Origin: Dicyema japonicum
Taxonomy: Eukaryota > Dicyemida > Rhombozoa > Dicyemidae
DNA length: 64,000 bases
Assembly: GCA_011109175.1 (NCBI GenBank)
Contig: RDEW01000021.1
Span: 934,797-998,796, forward strand
Reading direction: 5' to 3'
Position numbers and translations under genes: made by a program. How positions within the stretch are numbered: position 1 is the stretch's first letter; each line of letters begins with the position of its first letter. Positions 13,781 to 22,536 of this stretch are shown in pieces. The notes under the pieces are model-generated. The model did no database searches and was not told the DNA's origin. It was given only the letters and a program-made list of their open reading frames with translations.

Positions 13781-14466
13781 TCAAATCTCCTCAATTTCGA
13801 CCTCAAAATTACAAATAGCACATTTCTGATAGTTTTTATTCCTTCCTCTATTAATAACAAACTTATGTTTGTGAGGCTGACTCGACCTCGTAGCGCTCAC
13901 TTTGTACCTCAGTTCTATCGAATGTTAATACAAACATACTCGTCATCATTAGGTTGTATTTCTTCTGTTTTTGGTGCTCTTTCTTCAGACTTCTCTTCTC
14001 CTTCTCTTCCATCAGCCTTGCCAGACTCCCCCAAACAAGTACAGCACGTTCTTCCACCTGGGCGGAGACGTACAGTCTCATCTGCCCAAAATATTTCACC
14101 ACGTGAGGATTTCGTTTGGAAATGAACCTCAAAGGAGGCTTCAGGGAGTCAAAATGAGCGTCTTTTAGCAGATAATCCAACTTTGCCTGGGATTTTGTAA
14201 TCAACTTATGAACTCCGTCTTTGTCCCTTAAATTAGATCACTCTGAACCTGCAGTTGTCACACACTGAGTAAGAAAAGTTAGCATATAGGTATGAAAATC
14301 TGAACTTGTCCTGGCAAATAATGCAAACTGCTTGTTCTGTCCGAGAATAAGGGAGCTGATGTCCTTATTTTAGTGATATTCAACCTGGAAGTGGGTTTAC
14401 AGGTTTGATTGGCTGTAATTGGGAATTTTTGTCAATCATGAATCCTCCTTCGCTATATTGAGTCAT
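13781..14466 (-). CDS. XPA: XPA, nucleotide excision repair damage-binding factor
   Basis: XPA verifies DNA damage and organises the nucleotide excision repair complex in the nucleus. Minus-strand exons are 14466-14385, 14363-14249, 14226-13940 and 13914-13781, with introns of 21, 22 and 25 nt. They sum to 618 nt, 205 aa, shorter than the human protein (273 aa). The N-terminal GGFMID motif is present. A C-X2-C...C-X2-C zinc finger follows (VCIICQ, then VCDNCRDKDGVHKLITKSQA). The DNA-binding core contains KLDYLLKDAHFDSLKPPLRF and ISKRNPHVVKYFGQMRLYV. The last exon restores the family C-terminus (NYQKCAICNFEVEIEEI), which a single open frame would miss. Shortening is mainly in the N-terminal tail, the part that in human XPA lies ahead of the zinc finger. 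Confidence 0.92.
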
Positions 14467-14639
14467 TGTTCCACTTATTTATTTGACCACTAGAAATAGT
14501 TAACGCAGATCTAAATTTATTATTTTGTTCCACTAGAAATAGTTAACTCAGTATTTGAATTTATTATTTTTAAAAATGATTTTAATAAATTTACAAATTA
14601 ACTTAAAGTTCTGGTAACCAATCTTAGAAATGGAATCTT

Positions 14640-14800
14640 TTTAACTTATTTTTTTCTTTTTGTTGCGTGTGAGTCCTTGTAGACGACCTAGTGGAATATT
14701 CACTGATTACTAGTCATACCCAAAGCATGATTGAACCTTCATCCGGAACGAGAAGCAGATTCGATCCCGGAATCATAAGGATTTTGTCCAGAATTTATAA
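14640..14800 (-). mobile_element. tRNA-related SINE, reverse copy
   Basis: On the minus strand it has a B-box-like GGGATCGAATC, then AATCAGTGAATATTCCACTAG and AAGGACTCACACGCAACAAA. It is homologous to the copies at 19540-19735 and 40735-40990. It recurs in the downstream duplicate at 17005-17110. Confidence 0.6.
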
Positions 14801-14916
14801 ATTCACCATTCCGGCTTTTTATCTAAAATTTCCTAAGCATAGAACTTAGGCACGTTTGTCTACAATAATGCTCTCGCAAACTATCCTCTCTGCATAGTTT
14901 AAACCTGTTACACTCA

Positions 14917-15066
14917 ATCCCATAAATGATGACCCAATTCCCATAAATGTTGACCCAATTCCATTAATGTTGACCCAATTCCTATTAATGTTGACCCAAT
15001 TCCCATTAATGTTGACCCAATTCCCATTAATGTTGACCCAATTCCATAAATGATGTCCAAGTTATA
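14917..15066. repeat. Left iteron array of the transposon
   Basis: Seven tandem units of 20-21 bp, consensus CCCATWAATGWTGACCCAAT; the last is a divergent CCATAAATGATGTCCAAGTT. Such units may be multiple transposase binding sites. Confidence 0.85.
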
Positions 15067-15108
15067 TAAATAATACACGAATAAATCTATATTTTAATTT
15101 CCCCTATT

Positions 15109-16110
15109 ATGGTATCAACTAATACAGATATGAAAAGTCGCAAGGTTTTTATAAACGAAAGTCTATTTAATCAAATTAAAAGACTTTACAAAGTTAAAAC
15201 AAAAGAAGAGTTGATTGAGAACACCTCGATCAGTAAAAAGAGTTTGAACAGGTGTATACAAAAGATCGAAAGCTGTGAACTCGAGGATCCTACTTTCGGT
15301 GATCTTTACAAGACAGTAGGCCGAAAAAAGAAAGATAAAGAAATGTTGAATGTCGAAATGAGATCTATTTTTGGAAATGACAACTCGCTGACACAAGTTG
15401 GTCTTCAAGAAAAACTTTCAGTGAATCTTTCTAAGTCTCAAATTTCAAGAGATTTAAAGGAGGCCTGCATCACAAGAAAAAGACTCAAGAAAAGGTCCGA
15501 AGTTAGATTGAGTACAGAAAATTTGGCAGAAAGGGAAGTATTTTCATCAAGAATGTTAGGGTCTATAAATAGGCCGTTATTATTTTTGGATGAAACCGGG
15601 TTTAATTTGCATACATCAATTAATTATGGGTATTCTCCAATTAATACTGAAGCAGTTTTATACCAGCCTAAGTCCAAAGGGAGAAACATCTCAATGTGTT
15701 CGGTTATTTCCATAAATGGAAATGAGCATAATATGATATTGGAGGGGTCTTTTAATCGGGAATCATTTTTAACCTTTCTAAATCAATGTGATGAAAAGGG
15801 GATATTTACAAATTCTCCTGTTGTTGTGATGGATAATGTTAGATTTCATCATTGTGATGAAATTAAAGACTTCTTTATTAGGAAAAGTGTTACAACAGTT
15901 TATTTACCCCCTTATTCACCTGACCTAAACCCAATTGAAAACTTTTTTTCTTGTGTTAAATCTTGCCTAAATGTAATTAGACCAAGAGCAACTGTAAGAG
16001 GAGAATTGCTAACAAATATCGAATTTGTTATGAGTGGTCTCGAAACCGAGATTTGTCCTCATATTACAACAGTTTTTGGGAAAGGGTACATGGAATTAAT
16101 AACAGATTAA
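15109..16110 (+). CDS. Tc1/mariner (IS630-type) transposase
   Basis: An uninterrupted 333-aa transposase that would cut and paste the surrounding element at TA sites. The N-terminal 130 residues contain helix-turn-helix-like segments (for example SISKKSLNRCIQKI and LSKSQISRDLKEACITRKRL) expected to bind the inverted ends. The catalytic triad is visible: Asp161 in FLDETGFN, Asp242 in VVVMDNVRFHH, and Glu277 in YLPPYSPDLNPIENFF. Asp242 and Glu277 are 34 residues apart, the D34E spacing. There are no frameshifts, unlike the LINE remnants around it, and an empty allele-like site is nearby, so the element may be recent. Which named family it belongs to was not determined. ATG 15109 is the first start in this frame and follows the repeat array. 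Confidence 0.92.
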   Translation: MVSTNTDMKSRKVFINESLFNQIKRLYKVKTKEELIENTSISKKSLNRCIQKIESCELEDPTFGDLYKTVGRKKKDKEMLNVEMRSIFGNDNSLTQVGLQEKLSVNLSKSQISRDLKEACITRKRLKKRSEVRLSTENLAEREVFSSRMLGSINRPLLFLDETGFNLHTSINYGYSPINTEAVLYQPKSKGRNISMCSVISINGNEHNMILEGSFNRESFLTFLNQCDEKGIFTNSPVVVMDNVRFHHCDEIKDFFIRKSVTTVYLPPYSPDLNPIENFFSCVKSCLNVIRPRATVRGELLTNIEFVMSGLETEICPHITTVFGKGYMELITD

Positions 16111-16147
16111 TTGAATAAAATACTTTTTTCCTAAATTATTTATTAGT

Positions 16148-16231
16148 ATAACTTGGACATCATATGGGAATTGGGTCATCATTTATGGGAATTGGGTCAT
16201 CATTTATGGGAATTGGGTCAACATTTATGGG
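16148..16231. repeat. Right iteron array of the transposon
   Basis: Four inverted units of the same family as the left array (AATTGGGTCATCATTTATGG), including the divergent innermost one next to the transposase gene. It has three fewer units than the left end. Confidence 0.85.
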
Positions 16232-16559
16232 ATTAGAGTGTATCGTCCTATTTTATGGATTTTCTGTTATTTGAAGAATATTTTATTCTGTAAAATACAA
16301 ATGGTCAAATGTGAATTAAAAACCCGAATGTTTTCCACGTGGTTTTATTAGCAAAAATATACATTCCATGATTTCTGTTTTTAATTCCATTTCAGTTCAG
16401 AAAATCACTTGATCGGTTATTTAATTATTACTTAGAGACATTTGATGGAGTCGATGGATTTATCTACATTTTTAGGTTCCTTAAATGTCTCTTATTAATT
16501 GTTGGGAAACTTATCTTTACACAAATTTTTAAATCGAACCTGCCTGAGGAGACTGGTGA

Positions 16560-17003
16560 TCAAGTAGCCTATGAAGTTGTTAAAATATTTACTTTTTTGT
16601 TGGTTAAGTTAGTTAGTTAGTTTAAAGCTCCTTCGCGTAGCCCTAAAAGGGTTTCGCTTGAGCCACGCTTTACAGTCATCCTCTTCGCCATCCTCGCCCA
16701 CGCCATCTTGTTTTTGGACCTCATTCGAACATCATCCAGGTTATCTGCTATCACCAATTTACGACCGATTGTCTCGTAATCATCTTTTAAGCAAATTGGA
16801 AATGTATTTCTTGGTCTGCCTCGAAATCCGTGACTTTCGGCGCAGTAGAAGTATTCTTCCATTATTCTGTTACACGGCGTAGTCGGGTCCGACAAATATC
16901 CTCAGCGTCACCTAGTAGTGAGCCGAGTTTTTTTGTATGTCTCCAGAGTTCGTCATTTCTCGACTTGGCTCGTTCAGTTCCTGTAGAATACCCATGAGTT
17001 TTT
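16560..17003 (-). mobile_element. YADD-group LINE fragment, copy A
   Basis: Minus-strand frames contain KNKMAWARMAKRMTVKRGSSE and an upstream block around AESHGFRGRPRNTFP, from the C-terminal part of a LINE RT protein. The same sequence recurs at 17575-18020. Copy A ends at the N at 17004. Confidence 0.6.
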
Positions 17004-17004
17004 N
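17004..17004. other. Single N at a duplication junction
   Basis: The N separates copy A (14679-17003, which includes the transposon) from copy B (starting at 17005). The base after it restarts the sequence found at 14679. Confidence 0.9.
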
Positions 17005-18020
17005 GTAGACGACCTAGTGGAATATTCACTGAATACTAGTCATACCCAAAGCATGATTGAATTTTCATCCGGAACGAGAAGCAGATTCGATCCCGGAATC
17101 ATCAGGATTTTGTCCAGAATTTATAAATTCACCATTCCGGTTTTTTATCTAAAGTTTCCTAAGCATAGAACTTAGGCACGTTTGTCTACAATAATACTCT
17201 CCCAAAACTATCCTCTCTGCATAGTTTAAACCTGTTATCGTTCTATTTTATAAATTTTTTGTTATTTGAAGAATATTTTATTCTGTAAAATACAAATGGT
17301 AAAATGTATAACATTAGAGTATCATGAATTGAAAACCCGAATGTTTTCCACGTAGTTTTATTAGCAAAAATATACTTTCCACGTGATTTCTGTCTTTTAA
17401 TTCTACTTCAGTTCAGAAAATCACTTGATCGGTTATTTAATTATGTACTTAGAGACATTTGATGGAGTCGATGGATCTACAGTTATCTACATTTTTAGGT
17501 TCCTTAAATGTCTCTTATTAATTGTTGGGAAACTTATCTTTACACAAATTTTTAAATCGAACCTGCCTGAGGAGACTGGTGATCAAGTAGCCTAGGAAGT
17601 TGTTAAAATATTTACTTTTTTGTTGGTTAAGTTAGTTAGTTAGTTTAAAGCTCCTTCGCGTAGCCCTAAAAGGGTTTCGCTTGAGCCACGCTTTACAGTC
17701 ATCCTCTTCGCCATCCTCGCCCACGCCATCTTGTTTTTGGACCTCATTCGAACATCATCCCAGTCTTCTGCTATCACCAATTTACGATTGTCTCGTAATC
17801 ATCTTTTAAGCAAATTGGAAATGTATTTCTTGGTCTGCCTCGAAATCCGTGACTTTCGGCGCAGTAGAAGTATTCTTCCATTATTCTGTTACACGGCGTA
17901 GTCGGGTCCGACAAATATCCTCAGCGTCACCTAGTAGTGAGCCGAGTTTTTTTGTATGTCTCCAGAGTTCGTCATTTCTCGACTTGGCTCGTTCAGTTCC
18001 TGTAGAATACCCATGAGTTT
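17005..18020. repeat. Copy B of the 14679-17003 region, without the transposon
   Basis: Matches 14679-14910 and 16243-17003 in order, with scattered substitutions and small indels. The junction CCTGTTATCG at 17231-17240 is the unoccupied target of the transposon. Either an allele or an older segmental duplicate. Confidence 0.85.
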
Positions 18021-18430
18021 TTTCTCTGTTGATGCTGTCAAAAGCCTTCGTTAGATAGAATGTAAATGACTTTCTTGTAATTTTGACATATTATGTAAGC
18101 CATCGATGACTCCACACGATATCTGAGGTAGACATTCCACTTCTAGACCCACTTTGACTTTGGGAGAGGTATTTTTCCACTGGTTAAGCACTATGATCGA
18201 TAATGTCTTCCTGATAGCTGATAGGCCTTAATCCATCTAGCGATCCCTCTATTTTACCAGGTTTGTGTATCGGAATTAAGACTCCATGTCCTAATGGAAG
18301 TGAACAGTGAAGTTCCATCGACTCGTTTAATATATCCGTGATTATATTCCCAACAATAACCGGAGCATGTTTTAGTAACTCGCCGGGATGCCATCATAAA
18401 CAGCTGAACGATTGCCTTTTAGGTGTATGA
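17575..18430 (-). mobile_element. YADD-group LINE RT fragment, copy B, longer
   Basis: On the minus strand it reads from 18430: LPLGHGVLIPIHKPGKIEGS, a segment DGLRPISYQEDIIDHSA, a SQSGSRSGMSTSDIVWSHRW block and LTKAFDSINREKLMGILQEL, which contains the first catalytic Asp. It then continues into the segment shared with copy A. Broken by stops and frameshifts. Confidence 0.7.
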
Positions 18431-18739
18431 ATGCGTTTGTTACTTTTTTATTATAATTTTGTTTGCAAGAGGTCTTGGGATTTCCAATAAATTTAGGTAT
18501 ATTCACCCCAACTGAATTAAACTGCCTCGAAGTGTTTGGCAATATGGTTTGCTTTATCCTTTGGGTTTTGTAAATAATGATTCGCGTTGTCGCAGATTTT
18601 CAGCGGCTTTTTCGCAGTTCCTGTGTTTTTTGGTTAAATATAATTTATTTAAAAAATTTGATATTTATACCCTCGGTCAAATCTTTACATTATATTGTTT
18701 TTATTTAATCTTGCCTTTGGTCCTGAATTTTTTTATTTA

Positions 18740-18970
18740 TTAACCCGGATACAGAAAGAAGTTAAGTAAACAACTAATTAAGTGTATCCAGTTTCCACTT
18801 CTACAGAAACAGAGTCCATCCGGAATCAGCATAAAAGGTAAGACGTTAATTACAGGCAGTTGTGGAAACCCCTCCAGTGGAGTGAGGAAGAGCAAATGAT
18901 CCTTTTTTCATGCCGGCCTGGCACTGGGCGTCACCTAGACAGGTGGATCACATGACGCCACTCTCCTGAA
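18740..18970 (-). mobile_element. SINE-A copy, reverse
   Basis: Starts with the TTATTTATTAACCCGGATAC tail and reads back through GTGTATCCAGTTTCCACTT, TCCACTGGAGGGGTTTCC and GGCGTCATGTGATCCACC when reversed. Truncated at the head compared with 20490-20822. Confidence 0.7.
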
Positions 18971-19099
18971 TGAGAAAACATGTGACATAAATGAGACCCA
19001 TTCAAGATATCCATGATGGACATAAATTTCCAATGGGTAATTAAGGCTGTGTTTCCACTGATCTCCCCAAAGTGTTTCCACTGATCTTTGAGAATGATC

Positions 19100-19235
19100 T
19101 TTGATTATTAATATTATTTATAGTCCCAGGATTAATGGGTTAAAAGAGAAAAGAATGCCCTAAGCTAACTAAGTGATCCCAGACCAACAAGATGGAAGCC
19201 AAAATCAACGGGGTCGAGCATCTTGAACTACTCTC
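19100..19235 (-). mobile_element. LINE 3' end fragment
   Basis: On the minus strand it contains GGGATCACTTAGTTAGCTTAG and a CTTTTAACCCATTAATCC end. This resembles the 3' end of the LINE at 57022. Short and diverged. Confidence 0.45.
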
Positions 19236-19535
19236 CATATCTCGGGTGGTTTATGTTGTATTGGATAAGGATGTCGTAGATGGGGCCGCTTGATAGGTTT
19301 GCCGCATGCAAAAATTTTTGTTGCTTAGAGATTCATAGACTAGATGACATTGTTAACGGTATCCTGGACTGTGAACAACTTATGAGGGAAAGAACTGGAA
19401 ATGTCCATTGACGACAATGCACTTGCGTAGGCAAATATTAATAATACTGCACTTTTCTAGACTCATATTAACCCATCGCTCCTCCCAGGAAGAACACACA
19501 CTTTATTTTATGTAAAGAACAGTTATCACAACTAA
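19236..19535. other. Non-coding stretch
   Basis: No feature recognised. Confidence 0.3.
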
Positions 19536-19539
19536 TCGA

Positions 19540-19735
19540 TGAGGGAGAACAAGGAATGCTCTCCACTTCTTTTGTTCTTTTTGTTGGGTGTGAGTGAGTC
19601 CTTTTGTAGACGATTTGATTCCGCAGTGAGATGTTCACTGATGACGGCGTCACTCGTCAAACCAGAGAATCGTAGATGTGCGGAACCTTCGGCTGGAATG
19701 TATAACAGCGAGATTCGAATTAGGGGCCATCATAT
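19540..19735 (-). mobile_element. tRNA-related SINE, reverse copy
   Basis: On the minus strand it contains a B-box-like TTCGAATCTCGCTGTTATAC, GACGCCGTCATCAGTGAACATC and AAAAGGACTCACTCACACC, followed by a purine-rich end. These blocks match 40735-40990. Confidence 0.65.
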
Positions 19736-20485
19736 TTCTGGAGAGGATTCCGATTCTATTGTCTTTAATTATTGCCTCATCATATTAGAGACTCCAAGAT
19801 CATTCCAGAAACTTGGGAGTTGTGCGAGACTTAAAACGAGGCCAGTTGTAAATTGGATTTATAGAAGAGGTAATTTTATTGTTAACTGGGGCTCCTAAAT
19901 TTCTGAGTCAGATTCCTTTTAATTATCAGAAGCTCATAGAAGCATTCTTGCAACTAATTTCGATGAGGACCCAAATTCACGCTATTAATTTCGTGTCATT
20001 ATAAGATTTTTCTCCGCAGTCCTACAAGCTGGCCGATCAGCCTGATAAACTTTGCCTTACTGGGCCAAAGTATTTTGAATAATATGTTTGTTTATCTCGG
20101 AAGCAGATCACTGACCCTGCTGAACTGTATCAGATCGCCTCTCGCAAGGAAGAGGAAAGATATTGGGGAAAGGATCTGGCTTATTGAGTCCATTTCCTTA
20201 AAAATCGTCATGGTAGATAAGTTTTCAATTCTGAAAGCTCCCAACCTTGACTGAAAAAAGCTTCTATTAGTTGTTAAAGGTCTGTATTGTTAAAATAAAA
20301 CAATTTTCTTTATCAAAGTTTATTTAATTATAATGCAGCTTAGCGCAGTATTAAGTGAGTTATTGAAACTCTCGAAAAAAAGAGAAATTTTAATAAAAAT
20401 AATGTTAAAAATTACATAATTATGTTTTATAATAAATAAAAAAATTATTTGATCGATTTATAAATTTTTTGATGGTTATATTATT
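19736..20485. other. Non-coding stretch
   Basis: No gene or repeat identified; it becomes very AT-rich toward 20400. Confidence 0.3.
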
Positions 20486-20489
20486 CACT

Positions 20490-20822
20490 TTTAGTTGCGT
20501 AGCGCCATATGGTGCTTCGTGGCTACTTGGTTGAAGTTTCTGCTTTGTTCGTCTGTTCCTCCTCTCTCTTCCTATTAGAGTGGCGTCATGTAATCCACCT
20601 GTCCAGGTGGCGCCCAGTGCTTGGCTGGCACGAAAAAGGATCATTTGCTTTCCCCCAATCCACTGGAGGGGTTTCCACAACTGCAACTATGGACATCTTT
20701 TACCATTTATCTGATTCCGGATGGAATCTGTTCCTTTAGAAGTAGAAACTGGATGCACTTAATTAGTTGTTTACTTTAACTTTTTCTCGGTGTATTCTGG
20801 GTTAATAAATAAATAAAATAAG
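20490..20822 (+). mobile_element. SINE-A, near full-length
   Basis: Head TGGTGCTTCGTGGCTACTTGG, core GGCGTCATGTAATCCACCTG, then GGATCATTTGCTTTCCCCC and AATCCACTGGAGGGG, ending in GGGTTAATAAATAAATAAA. The 3' hairpin arms are GGATGCAC (20751-20758) and GTGTATTC (20790-20797), which pair with G-U wobbles. No coding capacity. Confidence 0.75.
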
Positions 20823-20859
20823 AAATAAATTATAAGTTGCCTGTGGCAACTAACTAATC

Positions 20860-21140
20860 CAAGGAAAGAACCTAGGGATAACATCTGCTTGTGCCGACCA
20901 AATCCATCCTCCAATAGTTCCTTACAAGCTTCCGCTTCAGAAGAGAAGTGGAGAGGTAGGTTCGCTTTTTTCCATTTTCATCAAACGTTCTATCGTCACG
21001 GACGTCACTTCATTCTTCGGCAAAAGGGTTTTTATAATGGCAATTTCCATCAGTGGATTTGGTCAGGGGAAAATAGGAGGATATCTAGGATTCGAAAAAA
21101 GTGACCCTTGTGGTTGATCAGGAATTTCACATTACAAAAG
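20860..21140 (-). mobile_element. SINE-B copy, reverse
   Basis: Reversed, it matches the family at 27040-27310: GAATGAAGTGACGTCCGTGACG, a GAGAGGAGG-like centre, GGATGGATTTGGTCGGCACAAG and a GGAACT-rich end. Non-coding. Confidence 0.6.
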
Positions 21141-22536
21141 TGTCGATGATTATAAACCCACAACCACAATGTACTCGATTAGTCATGAAAACCACAATGT
21201 ACTCGCTTGCATCTCTCATGGACAAGTAAGATGATCAGGGGGAGAGAAATAATCTGTATAGAAAAAGTGGAAGTATTATGAGACATTAAGTCAATAAGTT
21301 GAAATATAGTTGGCTGTGAGAGGACCGAACAGCGGAGCTATGGTGAACACAGCCAAGTAAACTGCATGGCATTTTTAGAAAAAAATTTTCGGTTTCTATT
21401 TATAAAGTAGTGACCCCCACTTTCTCCTTAAAATTTACCATATCAATTCAGTTCTTAATGAAGAAATCAAGGAGTTTTATTCTCGTTGGATAGCCAAGAA
21501 TTATATGAAAATAGCACAAGATGTCTAGTTTGGAAGTCTGGAGTCAAATAAGAGGAGGGAGAGGACCGTGATGAAATGGTCCTATGTCATAGTTGCTTGA
21601 ATAGAAAACTTTTTTATAAAATATTTTAGTCAATGGTTGAATATATTTGGTTGAATAATAATGAATAATATTTTAGATATCACCCCCAACAAGTAAGCTC
21701 ATAAAGCGGTGGTATAGTAATCAAAGAGAATGATCTACCTGACTTTAGTAATATTGAAATTCTTTTGGATGCTAATGTATATTATTTTGCAAAACTTAAC
21801 TAAAAGAGTTTTCTCCTCGTCGCTTCTGAAACACCGCGGACAATCTTCCATGTTAGATTCCTCCACACTCTCATTGAAAAGGTGATTTTTCGAAGGCCAT
21901 CTAGGTAGTTAGCATTTTAGAGTTTCTTTTTTACAGTTACAAGATTTTTGTGAATTGCAATAGAGAGAGAGTAGCGTGGACGTCCGCGGTATCCACAACT
22001 GCTCTGTAAGTAAGCTTCCATATACTTTTTGAAAATTTATAAAGTCAACTAATTCCTACTTTAAAGGTTGTAGTTTGTATTTATAACAAAATGTGCAAAT
22101 AGACCCGAATTTTGTGGATATGTTTGGTTTAATTTCTGACAAACACATGACGAGGAAGCAATGTAGAGAAGGAAGAAACATTCCTTATTAATAAGTTTAG
22201 AAAGGATTTTTATTGTAAATTAAACTGTTTCCTTATATTCTGATAATATACTAACAAAATCAAACGATCGGCTTTGTTGTCCCTTTTATACGACCTAAGA
22301 TGGGCTATTTCTTCTCTTTCTCCGGTCCACCTTCGAGTTCTTTTTTAATCTTACAATAATAATTTTATTAAGAACTTAAAAGATAATTATATTAGGATGA
22401 ACAATAGAAAATTAAAAAAATTATAAAAATTCGACGGAACCGTTAAATAAAATTATCCAAATTTAATAATTTCATAAATTATTTTTTAATTAAAATAAAA
22501 TAAATTTAAATATATTACCATCATAAATTTTGTGCT
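21141..22536. other. Intergenic region upstream of SF3B1
   Basis: About 1.4 kb without a supported gene. The last 200 bases are very AT-rich and lead into the SF3B1 start. Confidence 0.4.

Larger units (their letters stand above)
14911..16240 (+). mobile_element. Complete Tc1/mariner-type transposon with iterated inverted ends
   Basis: A 1330-bp element flanked by TA at 14909-14910 and 16241-16242. The tips are CACTCAATCCCATAAATG on the left and the inverted CACTCTAATCCCATAAATG on the right. Each end is built of tandem units close to CCCATAAATGATGACCCAAT. The left array has six units plus a variant (about 14917-15066); the right array has three units plus a variant (about 16148-16231). The variant innermost unit contains ATGTCCAAGTTAT on both sides. 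It carries one intact transposase gene. The duplicate at 17005-18020 lacks the element and shows the uninterrupted TA at 17236-17237. Confidence 0.9.

Noticed and set aside
13863-14204. Reading the 13863 stop as the XPA C-terminus
   Set aside because: A 25-nt intron at 13915-13939 restores the conserved family end at 13781; the apparent stop lies in the frame reached only by reading through that intron.
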